Made by a program: the position numbers and the translations under genes. Positions 43,095 to 51,890 of a stretch of 64,000 nucleotides of DNA are shown one piece after another; position 1 is the stretch's first letter; each line of letters starts with the position of its first letter. The notes beneath the pieces were generated by a model that had not been told where the DNA came from, searched no databases, and saw only the letters and a list, made by a program, of their open reading frames with translations. The stretch is from Streptomyces rimosus. GTDB lineage: Bacteria > Actinomycetota > Actinomycetes > Streptomycetales > Streptomycetaceae. The stretch spans positions 5,315,001 through 5,379,000 of the forward strand of contig NZ_CP023688.1 in assembly GCF_008704655.1 (NCBI RefSeq), written 5' to 3'.

Positions 43095-44789
43095 ATGAAG
43101 CTCTCCAGAGTTCCGCTCTCCCTCGTCGCCACCGTCGCGGTGGCGTCGTCCGTGCTCACCGCCTGCGGCGGGTCGGACGACGGGGGCGGCGGCGGCAAGA
43201 AGGAAGCGCCGAAGACCACCGCGCTGGACATCAACCGCACCGACCCGGCGCAGCTCACGCAGGGCGGGACGCTGAACTGGGCGATCGACCAGTTCCCCGT
43301 GCAGTTCAACGAGATGGAGGTGGACGGCAACCAGGCCGCCACCAACGTCGTCATCGAGGCCCTGATGCCCTCCCTGTGGCACTCGGCCCCCAACGGCGAG
43401 CAGGTCCCCAACCGGGCCTTCCTGCTGGACGCGTCCAGCCGTACGGAGGGCGGCAAGCAGATCGTCACCTACCGGCTGAACCCCAAGGCCAAGTGGTCCG
43501 ACGGCACCCCGATCACCTACCGGGACCTGGAGGCCAACGTACGGGCCATGAGCAGCAAGGACCCGGCGTTCAAGGTCGGCACCTCGGCCGCGTACGAGGA
43601 GGTGTCGTCGGTACGCAGGGGCAAGGACGACCACGAGGCCGTCCTGACCTTCGACAAGCCGTACGCGGACTGGCGCGCCATGTTCGGCGCGCCCAACAAC
43701 ACGCCGCTCTACCCGGCGAAGTACATGGCCGACGCCAAGGGCTTCACCACCGGGTACCTCAACAAGATCCCGCTCAGCGCGGGCCCGTACAAGCTCGCCG
43801 GTATCGACAAGACCGCGCAGACCATCACGCTCGTGCCGGACTCCGCCTGGTGGGGCGACAAGCCCAAGCTCGACAAGATCGTCTTCCATGCGATGACGAC
43901 CGAGTCGATGCCCGCCGCCTACGCCAACGGGGAGATCGACTACTTCGACCTCAACGCCGGTGTGGCCGCCTTCAAGCAGGCGTCGACGGTCAAGTCCGGT
44001 GAGATACGGGAAGCCGGCGGACCCAACTACCGGCATCTGACGTTCAACGGCAAGAGCCCGAAGCTCAGCGACCCCAACGTGCGCAAGGCGCTGTTCAAGG
44101 CCACCGACCGCGACACCCTCGTCAAGTCCAGCGTCAAGGGCCTCAACTGGGAGGCCAAGCCGCTGAACAACCACTTCCTGGTGCCCAACCAGAAGGGCTA
44201 CCGCGACAACGCCGGTGACCTCGGCACGTACGACCCGAAGGCGGCGGGGCGACTGCTCGACGAGGCCGGCTGGAAGCTGGACGGCAAGGTCCGCAAGAAG
44301 GGCGGCGAGGAGCTGAAGCTGCGCTTCCTGATCCCCACCGGCCAGCCCGCCTCCAAGAACGAGGCCACCATCCTCACCCAGATGTGGGCCCAGGTCGGTG
44401 TGCAGCTGGACGTCCGTACGGTGCCGGTCAACGAGTTCTTCGACAAGTACCTGACGCCCGGCGAGTTCGACGTGGCGCCGTACAGCTTCTCCCGTACGCC
44501 GTTCTCCGCCAGCGGATCGAGCAACATCTACGCGTCCAACGGCGGCAGCAACATCTCCAGGACCGGCAGCGCGAAGCTGGACGAGCTGCTGGACAAGGCC
44601 GGCCGCGCCACCGACCCGGCGGCGGCTCTGGGGACGGTCAACGAGGCCGACGCGGAGGCGTGGCGGGTCGCGGGCGTACTGCCCACGTACCAGCTCCCCG
44701 AGATCACCGCGGCGAAGAAGACCCTGGCCAACCTGGGGGCGCAGGGCATGGCCGACATCACGTACGAGCGGATCGGCTACACGAAGTAG
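43095..44789 (+). CDS. Peptide ABC transporter substrate-binding lipoprotein (DppA/OppA-like)
   Basis: 564 residues, SBP family 5. Lipobox VLTAC (acylated Cys at about 24) after the signal MKLSRVPLSLVATVAV, then a Gly-rich spacer. The mature domain has QGGTLNWAIDQFPVQFNEME, YRLNPKAKWSDGTPITYRD and VRKALFKATDRDTLVKS. It captures peptides or related solutes outside the membrane and delivers them to the permeases. It is the last gene of the operon, 70 bases after the ATPase, an unusual order because binding-protein genes usually come first. The ribosome site is distant (AAAGGGA about 15 bases). Its 3' end overlaps the convergent symporter by 32 bases. Confidence 0.92.
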   Translation: MKLSRVPLSLVATVAVASSVLTACGGSDDGGGGGKKEAPKTTALDINRTDPAQLTQGGTLNWAIDQFPVQFNEMEVDGNQAATNVVIEALMPSLWHSAPNGEQVPNRAFLLDASSRTEGGKQIVTYRLNPKAKWSDGTPITYRDLEANVRAMSSKDPAFKVGTSAAYEEVSSVRRGKDDHEAVLTFDKPYADWRAMFGAPNNTPLYPAKYMADAKGFTTGYLNKIPLSAGPYKLAGIDKTAQTITLVPDSAWWGDKPKLDKIVFHAMTTESMPAAYANGEIDYFDLNAGVAAFKQASTVKSGEIREAGGPNYRHLTFNGKSPKLSDPNVRKALFKATDRDTLVKSSVKGLNWEAKPLNNHFLVPNQKGYRDNAGDLGTYDPKAAGRLLDEAGWKLDGKVRKKGGEELKLRFLIPTGQPASKNEATILTQMWAQVGVQLDVRTVPVNEFFDKYLTPGEFDVAPYSFSRTPFSASGSSNIYASNGGSNISRTGSAKLDELLDKAGRATDPAAALGTVNEADAEAWRVAGVLPTYQLPEITAAKKTLANLGAQGMADITYERIGYTK

Positions 44790-46329
44790 AAGGCCGGGCG
44801 GCGGCGCCCGCGCCACCGGGGCCGCCGCCGTCCCCGTCGTCGTCATCGTCGGGGTTGATACGGGCCAGCACCGCGTCCCGCTCCGGTGTGTCCTCCGGCT
44901 TGAGGTAGCCAATCAGGACGTACAGCACGAGCGAGGTGGCGACCGGAGCGACGATCTGGATCTGGAGCTGGACGCCGGCCAGCCCGTAGTTGGTGAGCCA
45001 GAAGGCGAACAGGCCCGCCGCCCAGGACACCAGCGCCGCGGTCGGCCCCGACCGGCGGAACCGCGGCACCATGCCCAGCAGGAACGGGATCGAGATCGGC
45101 CCCACCAGCCCGGCCACCCACTTGATCACGACGGTGATGATGTCCTTGAACGTCGGCGAGTTGACCTGTGTCGCGATCGCCATCGACAGAGCCAGGAAGG
45201 CCACGGTGGACAGCCGCGCCGCCAGCAGTCCCGCCCGGTGCGACCAGCCGCGCGCCCGCGCGCCCAGCTTCGGCAGCGCGGGCGCGATGTCCCGGGTGAA
45301 GACGGCCGAGATGGCGTTGGCGTCGGAGGAGCACATGGCCATCGTGTGCGAGAAGAACCCGACGATGACCAGACCGAGCAGTCCGTGCGGCAGCAGACGC
45401 TCGGTGAGCAGCGCGTACGAGTCGGACGCGTCCGGCTTCTCGGCCTTCACCAGCAGCGGCGCGACCCACATCGGGAAGAACAGCACCGCGGGCCACACGA
45501 ACCACAGGACGGCGGACAGCCGCGCCGAGCGCCGCGCCTCGCGGGCGCTGCGGGTGGCCATGTAGCGCTGCGCCTGGTTCCACATGCCGCCGCTGTACTC
45601 GAAGGTCTTGATGAAGAGGTACGCGAGCAGGAACGTCAGCGTGTACGGGCCGACCGTCGGCTGCGCGTGACCGTCCGGCAGCCGGTCCCACACCGTCCAC
45701 AGCGCGCTGACCCCGCCCAGCTCGGCCAGTACGGTCACCAGCATCGCCACCCCCGCCAGCAACTGGATGACGAACTGGCCCAGTTCGGTGAGCGCGTCCG
45801 CCCACAGGCCGCCCACCGTGCAGTAGACGCCGGTGACCGCACCCGTGATCAGGATGCCCTGGTTGAGGGTGAGGCCGGTGAAGACGGACAGCAGTGTGGC
45901 GATCGCCGCCCACTTGGCCCCCACGTCCACGATCTTCAGCAGGACGCCGGACCAGGCGAGCGCCTGTTGGGTGGGCAGGTTGTAGCGGCTCTTCAGGTAC
46001 TCCAGCGGCGAGGCGACGTGCAGCCGTGAGCGCAGCCGGTTCAGCCGCCCGGCGAACAGGCGCGCCCCGATGGCGATCCCGATCGCGATCGGGAACGACC
46101 AGGTGACATAGGACGTGATGCCGTACTGGTAGGCGATGCCCGCGTAGCCGGTGAACATCACCGCGCTGTAGCCCGACATGTGGTGCGAGATGCCGGACAG
46201 CCACCACGGCATCCGGCCGCCCGCGGTGAAGAAGTCGCCCACGTCGTCCACGCGCTGATGGGACCACACGCCGATCGCGACCATCACGCCGAAGTAGCCG
46301 ATGAGCACGGCCCAGTCGAGACTGTTCAT
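44758..46329 (-). CDS. Sodium:solute symporter family (SSS) transporter
   Basis: 523 residues with about 13 hydrophobic segments, beginning MNSLDWAVLIGYFGVMVAIGVW, with GDFFTAGGRMPWWLSGISHHMSGYSAVMF and YEYS-like TFEYSGGMWNQAQRYMATRS motifs of the SSS fold. It imports a sugar, carboxylate or similar solute with sodium. The C-terminal tail is Asp/Gly-rich (DDDDDGDGGG) and runs 32 bases into the convergent binding-protein gene. The region upstream on this strand has a direct repeat CTTGACCGCC and a candidate promoter. Confidence 0.92.
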   Translation of the reverse strand: MNSLDWAVLIGYFGVMVAIGVWSHQRVDDVGDFFTAGGRMPWWLSGISHHMSGYSAVMFTGYAGIAYQYGITSYVTWSFPIAIGIAIGARLFAGRLNRLRSRLHVASPLEYLKSRYNLPTQQALAWSGVLLKIVDVGAKWAAIATLLSVFTGLTLNQGILITGAVTGVYCTVGGLWADALTELGQFVIQLLAGVAMLVTVLAELGGVSALWTVWDRLPDGHAQPTVGPYTLTFLLAYLFIKTFEYSGGMWNQAQRYMATRSAREARRSARLSAVLWFVWPAVLFFPMWVAPLLVKAEKPDASDSYALLTERLLPHGLLGLVIVGFFSHTMAMCSSDANAISAVFTRDIAPALPKLGARARGWSHRAGLLAARLSTVAFLALSMAIATQVNSPTFKDIITVVIKWVAGLVGPISIPFLLGMVPRFRRSGPTAALVSWAAGLFAFWLTNYGLAGVQLQIQIVAPVATSLVLYVLIGYLKPEDTPERDAVLARINPDDDDDGDGGGPGGAGAAARPSTSCSRSART

Positions 46330-46689
46330 GGCCCCTCCAGGGGTCCGCCTTGTGAACGGGGAAACACATCGCCGTACGTTCCGCGGGGCGGCGCCCCCGT
46401 GCGGGAGCGGGGACTTCGGGGATTGAACCGTTCATGGAGAGGGGCGGTCAAGAGTCCCGGCGGTCAAGGATGTGAACTCCTGTCAGCTCGGCGAACGATT
46501 TTGGGGCCTCTTGACCCTTGGGGGAGTTGTTGCGCGCGCAGGGTCGTACGGACACTTCGCCGGGGTGGTGGCGGGTGAGGGGTACGGGCGGGATCGAAGG
46601 CGCGACGGTACGGCGCTGCGGTACGGCACGCGGGCGCGTAACGGCGAGGTAGCCCGTGGGGCGGAACCCGTACGGAAGCGGGCGACCGC
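46330..46689. other. Intergenic region with a direct repeat upstream of the symporter
   Basis: No supported gene in about 360 bases. On the minus strand CTTGACCGCC occurs twice, six bases apart (about 46444-46469), followed 18 bases after the second TTGACC by TTCAAT; together they may be the symporter promoter and its control site. The rest is GTACG-rich sequence with no clear structure. Confidence 0.4.
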
Positions 46690-47475
46690 TCAGCGCATGA
46701 TCTCGCCGGCGTTCACCAGCAGCGACTGGCCGGTGATCGCCCGCGCCCGGTCGGACGCCAGGAAGACCGCGCTCTCGGCGACATCGGCGTCCGTCGCCAT
46801 CTCCGGCAGGGCCATCCGCGCGGTGAGCCGGTCCAGCACCTCGCGCTCCGGGATGTCCTCGGCGTCCGCCGCGTACCGGACGTACGCCTCGACCGGCGGG
46901 CCCCACATCCAGCCCGGCTGCACGGTGTTGACCCGGATACGGCGCGGCCCCAGCTCACGCGCGAGCGCGTACATCGCCGAGACCAGCGCCCCTTTGGACG
47001 CCGCATAGGCGGTCTGCCGCACCTCGGTCGGCGCGGCGACCGACGACTGGGTGCCGATCAGCACGACCGACCCGCCGCCGCGCTGCGTCATCGACGGCAG
47101 GCAGGCGCGGGTCATCCGCAGCGAGCCGATGAGGTTGATGTCCACGACCTGCCGCCAGGCGTCGAAGTCGGCGTCGGCCAGACCGCCGAAGTGCGTGTCC
47201 AGGGCGGCCACCTGGATGATCGCGTCGATACCGCCGAAACGTTCGACCGCGAGGGCGGCCAGCTCCGTGCACTGCTCCTCGTCCGCGATGTCCGTCACCC
47301 GCCACGCGACGCGCTCACCCGACGGATCGGCCTGCGCCGCCGTATCGGCCAGCCGGGACTTCGTACGGGCACCGAGCACCACCGAGGCGCCGTCCCGTAC
47401 GCACGCCATCGCGACCTGGTGCCCGAGCCCGGCACCGACGCCCGACACGACGACGGTCTTGTCCCGCAGCAGCAT
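46690..47475 (-). CDS. SDR family oxidoreductase
   Basis: 261 residues, classical short-chain dehydrogenase. Cofactor-binding motif SGVGAGLGHQVA near the N-terminus, catalytic Ser in GTQSSVAAP, Y-A-A-S-K catalytic pair, and C-terminal LASDRARAITGQSLLVNAGE. It oxidises or reduces a hydroxyl/keto substrate with NAD(P). GGGAGGCGCGC precedes ATG 47475. The promoter (CTGACG-N17-GACGGT) overlaps the TGACG operator at 47535-47547, so it belongs to the same predicted regulon as the acyl-CoA and LLM genes 25-45 kb away. A hydroxyacyl or hydroxysteroid-like substrate would fit; this is inference. Confidence 0.9.
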   Translation of the reverse strand: MLLRDKTVVVSGVGAGLGHQVAMACVRDGASVVLGARTKSRLADTAAQADPSGERVAWRVTDIADEEQCTELAALAVERFGGIDAIIQVAALDTHFGGLADADFDAWRQVVDINLIGSLRMTRACLPSMTQRGGGSVVLIGTQSSVAAPTEVRQTAYAASKGALVSAMYALARELGPRRIRVNTVQPGWMWGPPVEAYVRYAADAEDIPEREVLDRLTARMALPEMATDADVAESAVFLASDRARAITGQSLLVNAGEIMR

Positions 47476-47519
47476 GCGCGCCTCCCGGCCGGGCCGTCCG
47501 CCGGCGGCGCGCCCGGTGC

Positions 47520-47548
47520 ACCGTCGGCGGTAGGTGACGGGTCGTCAG
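47520..47548 (-). promoter_or_regulatory. Operator-promoter of the SDR gene
   Basis: Palindrome TGACGGGTCGTCA (47535-47547). On the minus strand -35 CTGACG (47548-47543) overlaps it; 17 bases later comes -10 GACGGT (47525-47520), about 45 bases before the ATG. Same geometry as the amidohydrolase promoter at 12203. Confidence 0.62.
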
Positions 47549-47573
47549 GATAGGGCGGGGTGGGCCGCGCCGG

Positions 47574-48776
47574 CTACGGTCGTGCGCCCCGCAACGTCTT
47601 CGCCAGCCGCCGCAGTCCCTCCTCGATCTCCTCCGGCGGATGCGTCACGAAGGACAGCCGCATGGACCCCGCGTCCGCCGGGCCCGCGTAGAAGGGCGCG
47701 CCCGGGACGTACGCGGCGTCGTGCCGGACCACCTCGGGCAGCAGCGCCGCCGCGTCGTACCCGGCGGGCATCGTCGCCCAGACGAACATCCCGCCGTCCG
47801 GCCGGTTCCAGCGCGAGCCGTCGGGCAGGGCCGCGCCCAGGCCGTCCACCAGGGCGTCGCGCCGCGCGCGATAGGCGCCGCGCACCCGCTCCAGGTGCGC
47901 GTCCAGGCCGGGACCCGCCAGGTACCGGGCGGCCGCGGCCTGGTCGACCGTCGAGGTGTGCAGGTCGGCGGCCTGCTTGGCGATGACGCAGGCGCGGCGC
48001 AGCGCGGCCGGCGCGCGCAGCCAGCCCAGCCGCAGACCCGGCGCCACGATCTTGGAGAACGAGCCGAGCAGCGCCGTACGGTCCTCGGCGCCAGGGAACG
48101 AGGCGAGGTACGGCACCGGCTCTCCTTCGAAGCGCAGCTCGCCGTACGGGTCGTCCTCGACGATCCACAGCCCGTGCCGGGCCGCCACCCCGGCCACCGC
48201 GGCCCGCCGCTCGGCCGGCAGCGTCCGGCCGGTCGGGTTCTGGAACGTCGGCACGAGGTAGATCAGCTTCGGCCGCTCGCGCGCGGCGATCTCGTCCAGC
48301 GCGGCCGGGTCCAGCCCCGCGTCGTCGGTCGGCACCGGCACCACCCGCGCACCGGCGAACCCGAAGACCTGGAGCGCCGCCAGGTAGCACGGGTCCTCGA
48401 CCAGCACCGTGTCGCCCGGCTCCAGCAGCGCCGTGGCCAGCAGCGACAGGCCCTGCTGCGAGCCGGTGGTGACCAGCAGGTCGTCCGCCCCGGTGGCCAG
48501 GCCGCGGGCGCTCACCCGGGCCGCGACGGCAGCGCGCAGCGCCGGGTCGCCCTCGGTCGTCGAGTACTGGAGGGCCTGCTGCGGCGTCTCGTCCAGTACG
48601 TGCCGGAAGGCCGCCGCGATGCCCCGCGCGTCGAACAGCTCGCCCGCCGGCAGCCCGCCGGCGAAGGATATGACCTCGGGCCGGGCGGTCAGGGCGAGGA
48701 TCTCGCGTACGGGGGAGCCGCCGGTGTGCGCCGCGCGCGCGGCCAGTGCGGGGGCGGGGCGGATGTCGTGCAGCAT
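47574..48776 (-). CDS. PLP-dependent aminotransferase (class I/II, MocR/LysN-like)
   Basis: 400 residues, fold type I aminotransferase without the GntR N-terminus. Motifs: VISFAGGLPAGELFD, LVTTGSQQGLSLLATAL, VPTFQNPTGRTLPAERR, VEDDPYGELRF and the PLP lysine in LGSFSKIVAPGLRLGW. Members transfer amino groups from 2-aminoadipate, aromatic or branched-chain amino acids; exact substrate unknown. GGGAGA precedes ATG 48776. It reads toward the SDR gene, but the operator-promoter between them makes the SDR a separate unit. The region upstream (48777-49031) contains a TGACG operator that faces the next gene. Confidence 0.92.
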   Translation of the reverse strand: MLHDIRPAPALAARAAHTGGSPVREILALTARPEVISFAGGLPAGELFDARGIAAAFRHVLDETPQQALQYSTTEGDPALRAAVAARVSARGLATGADDLLVTTGSQQGLSLLATALLEPGDTVLVEDPCYLAALQVFGFAGARVVPVPTDDAGLDPAALDEIAARERPKLIYLVPTFQNPTGRTLPAERRAAVAGVAARHGLWIVEDDPYGELRFEGEPVPYLASFPGAEDRTALLGSFSKIVAPGLRLGWLRAPAALRRACVIAKQAADLHTSTVDQAAAARYLAGPGLDAHLERVRGAYRARRDALVDGLGAALPDGSRWNRPDGGMFVWATMPAGYDAAALLPEVVRHDAAYVPGAPFYAGPADAGSMRLSFVTHPPEEIEEGLRRLAKTLRGARP

Positions 48777-49002
48777 GGCGTTCTCCCGTCGTGTACCGCC
48801 TGCGCCCCGGGCACGCGAAGGCGCCCGTCCCTCGATAGGTGCAGGATGCAGGGAGCTTAGGCGCGGGCGCCGTGACCGTGCAGAACTGCCCGCATGGTGA
48901 ACCTTCCCGGCACGTGCTGGATCGTGTTCGGACGCACTTCTTCCTGTAGAGGGAGCTGCCGCGGCGTATCGGCGAACCGGAGCCGTCACGCCTCTCGTCA
49001 AC

Positions 49003-49015
49003 TGACGTGCCGTCA
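49003..49015 (+). promoter_or_regulatory. TGACG operator upstream of the EthD-like gene
   Basis: TGACGTGCCGTCA with the usual C and G flanks, 16 bases before ATG 49032 and just upstream of its GGAGGT ribosome site. It would lie in the 5' untranslated region or over the transcription start. I cannot place a -10. Confidence 0.55.
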
Positions 49016-49031
49016 GCTACACCTGGAGGTC

Positions 49032-49946
49032 ATGACCCGCGACCCTCGCACGGACGAGCAGGCCCAGGCCGCCCCCGGCGGCCCTCGCAACCCTCCCGCC
49101 ACGGACGAGCACACCACCCCCAACAGCGGTACCTATGCCGACCTGGCCGCCGTCGGCCCGTACGGCGTGCGCCCGGGGCACGCGCTCATCACCATGGTCG
49201 AGCCGCATCCCGGCCAGGAGCGCGCGTACAACCGCTGGTACGAGGACGACCACTACATCTCCGGCGCCATGGCGATGCCGTGGATCTTCGCGGGGCGCCG
49301 CTGGGTCGCCACCCGCGAGCTCCAGCTCCTGCGCCGCCCGGCGCGCTCCGCCGTCGCCCGGCCGGTCACGGCGGGCTGCTACCTCTCGACGTACTGGATC
49401 ACCGAGGGCCGCTACGACGACCACATGCGGTGGACCGTCGCCATCAACCGGCGCCTCAACGCCGACGGCCGCATCCACCACGCCCGTACCCACGTCTTCA
49501 CCGCCTTCCACGACCACGCGGCCACCGTCTACCGGGACGGCGACCGCGGCCCGCGCGACTTCCACGCCCTGGACCACCCGTACGCCGGGCTGGTCGTCGA
49601 GATCATCGACGCGGCGGACGCGGACGGGCGCGCCGCGCTGCTCCGGTGGCTGCGGGACGAGTGGCTGCCGCGCCGGCTGGCGGGCTCGCCCGCGGCCATG
49701 GTGACGGTCTTCCGGCCCACGCCGCTCCCGGACGACCGGATGCCGTATGTGCGGCAGGTGGAGGGCGTGGACAACCGGCTGACGCTGCTGTGGTTCCTCC
49801 AGGAGGACCCGCGCGCGTGCTGGACGCCGTGGTTCACCGGGCCGGACGCGGAGCCGGACGGCCCGTGGGGCGGGCGGGTGGAGCTGGTCGCGCCGTTCCT
49901 CCCCACGGTGCCCGGCACCGACCGGTACGTGGACGAACTGCGCTGA
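49032..49946 (+). CDS. Hypothetical protein, possibly EthD-like alpha/beta-barrel
   Basis: 304 residues from ATG 49032, with GGAGGT upstream. A 35-residue polar tail leads into segments such as RPGHALITMVEPHPGQERAYN and YEDDHYISGAMAMPW, then a second similar stretch later (YAGLVVEIIDAADADGR...LRDEW). The two comparable halves suggest two ferredoxin-like (EthD or dimeric alpha/beta-barrel) modules in tandem; this is a structural guess. No signal peptide. The TGACG operator directly in front places it in the predicted catabolic regulon. EthD-type proteins often support monooxygenases or act on small hydrophobic compounds. Confidence 0.7.
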   Translation: MTRDPRTDEQAQAAPGGPRNPPATDEHTTPNSGTYADLAAVGPYGVRPGHALITMVEPHPGQERAYNRWYEDDHYISGAMAMPWIFAGRRWVATRELQLLRRPARSAVARPVTAGCYLSTYWITEGRYDDHMRWTVAINRRLNADGRIHHARTHVFTAFHDHAATVYRDGDRGPRDFHALDHPYAGLVVEIIDAADADGRAALLRWLRDEWLPRRLAGSPAAMVTVFRPTPLPDDRMPYVRQVEGVDNRLTLLWFLQEDPRACWTPWFTGPDAEPDGPWGGRVELVAPFLPTVPGTDRYVDELR

Positions 49947-50141
49947 GACGCCGGGCCGGGGCCAGGTGCCCGCCCGCGTCCGGGCAAGGCCGAGCCCCCT
50001 CGGCCGGGACGGCGATCCAGTCGAGAGGGCTCTGGGTACTGCTGTTCATGCGGTGTCCGGATGGCGGCATACGCCATGCGGTGGATCGGACCAGAAGGAT
50101 ACGGACGGAGTCCGCGTCCGGCCCGGCCTGAGCCGGTCGGC

Positions 50142-50351
50142 TCAGCTCAGGTCGTAGGCGCCTTTGCTCACGTCCGTGACGAAGGAGCTCCACGCGGAGG
50201 TGGCGAAGGTCAGGCGCGGGCCGTCGGGGTCCTTGGAGTCGCGTACCGCGATGGCGGCCGACGCCGGGACGGCGATCTCGACGCAAGCGCCGTTGCCACC
50301 GGAGTACGAGGACTTCGTCCAGGAGAATGCGGAATTGGGCTGCATGGCCAT
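50142..50351 (-). CDS. DUF397 small protein (second WhiJ-like module)
   Basis: 69 residues from ATG 50351, with GGAG 5 bases upstream. Standard DUF397: FSWTKSSYSGGNGACVEIAVP, IAVRDSKDPDGPRLTFATSAWSSFV. It lies 201 bases after the stop of an XRE/DUF5753 gene on the same strand, so unlike the pair at 27.9 kb it is not coupled by overlap and may be transcribed separately. Confidence 0.9.
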   Translation of the reverse strand: MAMQPNSAFSWTKSSYSGGNGACVEIAVPASAAIAVRDSKDPDGPRLTFATSAWSSFVTDVSKGAYDLS

Positions 50352-50552
50352 GTTCACTCCGACTCGCTGTGAGGTGCACCGCGTTGCCGCGGATTCGGTA
50401 GTCCCGACGCTACGCGCCAACATCACGGAGGGCAGGAGCAGTTCACTCATCCGTATGGCATATTCCTTGATCTCTTCTCAAGGGCGGGGGCCCCGGTGTA
50501 CGGTGCCGCGTTGCGCGCCGGAATCCCCGATTCAGCCATCCTGGCGTCTCGA

Positions 50553-51419
50553 TCAGGCCATGCTGTCCGCGTGCTTCTTCGCCGCGGAGGCGATGAACTC
50601 CCGGCTCTGGTCCGCGCTGAGCGCCTGGGCCCGCAGATGCTCGTACATGATCGTGTACTTGTGGACGTCGTTGGTCTTTTCCAGATACAGATCGCTGGTG
50701 ACGCCTTCGATGTAGACCACGCTCGAATCGGCCGCGTCGTCGAACTCCAGGATCGAGAACGTCCCCGACATACCGGCGTGCGCGCCGGCGTTGTACGGCA
50801 GCACCTGGACCGTCACATGCGGCAGGTGGCTGACCTCCACGAGATGGTCGAGCTGCTCGCGCATGATCAGGTGGCTGCCCACGACCCGGCGCAGCGCGCT
50901 CTCGTCCATGACGACCCACAGCCGCAGCGGATTGTCCGGGTGGTTGACCCGCTCCTGGCGGCGCATCCGCACTTGAATACGTTTTTCCAGCTGCTCCTGG
51001 GTGAGCTCCGGCACCGTGCCGGGAATGACGGCCTCGGCGTACCCGGGCGTCTGGAGCAGGCCCGGCACGAGCAGCGACTCGTACACCCGCAGTGAGGCCG
51101 CCTCGGTCTCCAGCCCGATGTAGACGCTGTACGGGATGTCGCCGAACGCGTGCCACCAGCCTTGCTGCCGCGAATCCTTGGCCATCTGCATCAGCGAATC
51201 CACCACGCGGTGGTCGTCGACCTCGTAGACCCCGCACAGATCCCGGACGTCCCGCTGGCTGATGCTGCGGCGGCCGTTCTCCAGACGGCTGATCTTCGAC
51301 TGCGACACGAGCAGGCGCTCGGCGACCTCCTCGGCCGTCATGCCCTTCAGCTCGCGGAGCCTGCGCAGCTCCTGGCCCAGCCGGCGACGTCGGACGGTGG
51401 GATTGATGTTGGACGCCAC
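50553..51419 (-). CDS. XRE-family regulator with DUF5753 (WhiJ-like, second copy)
   Basis: 288 residues from GTG 51419, with GGAGGT upstream. Helix-turn-helix at about 10-65 (LGQELRRLRELKGMTAEEVAERL, SQSKISRLENGRRS) and DUF5753 (GWWHAFGDIPYSVYIGLETEAAS, VPGLLQTPGYAEAV, TVQVLPYNAGAHAG). Paralogous to the regulator at 27071, but the sequence is clearly different. Probably controls itself and the DUF397 gene downstream through the inverted repeat at 51444-51467. No divergent ATPase gene is present here; the next gene is a GPP34 protein. Confidence 0.92.
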   Translation of the reverse strand: MASNINPTVRRRRLGQELRRLRELKGMTAEEVAERLLVSQSKISRLENGRRSISQRDVRDLCGVYEVDDHRVVDSLMQMAKDSRQQGWWHAFGDIPYSVYIGLETEAASLRVYESLLVPGLLQTPGYAEAVIPGTVPELTQEQLEKRIQVRMRRQERVNHPDNPLRLWVVMDESALRRVVGSHLIMREQLDHLVEVSHLPHVTVQVLPYNAGAHAGMSGTFSILEFDDAADSSVVYIEGVTSDLYLEKTNDVHKYTIMYEHLRAQALSADQSREFIASAAKKHADSMA

Positions 51420-51443
51420 GGGACGTGCACCTCCGGCTCCGTA

Positions 51444-51467
51444 CTGCTGATTTCTCCTGCTCAGCAG
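51444..51467. promoter_or_regulatory. Inverted repeat in front of the second XRE gene
   Basis: CTGCTGA-N10-TCAGCAG, 7-base arms, 25 bases upstream of the XRE GTG. Candidate autoregulatory site. Confidence 0.45.
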
Positions 51468-51890
51468 ATTGCCATCCCAGGTCGGCACAGCGCAGTGGAA
51501 TGGACACACAAGGCGAGCGGACGTACGCACGTGGTGGCGGCCCTTGCATGCCCACGCGGCCCCGGCCCCCGGCACGGGCGCGGGGTGGCGCGCCGGCCGT
51601 CGTCCGGAACGGCCGGCCCGCCACCCCGCGCTTGCTGCGGCTCCCGAACGGGACGGTGGGGACAGTGGTGCTGTACTGCGGGTCATGCGGTGGTGCAGGT
51701 CAAGCGGTGATGCCGGTCGTCCGGCGGTGTCACGGTGCCCCGCGCGCCTGCCGTCAGGTGCGCCGGGTGTACGCGGTGCGGCTGATACGCCCCCGCGTGG
51801 ATGGTGCGTGGTGGATACGTGGTGTGTGTGCGCTCTGTGATTTGCCCGTGTCGTACCCGGTTCTCCGTCAACGCCCGCTGACGCGGTACG
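51468..51890. other. Gap between the XRE and GPP34 genes
   Basis: About 420 bases without a convincing gene. A plus-strand open frame here encodes CGSC and CALC pairs but has poor codon structure and no ribosome site. The GPP34 gene ends at the right edge; I see no terminator hairpin stronger than the general GC background. Confidence 0.35.
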
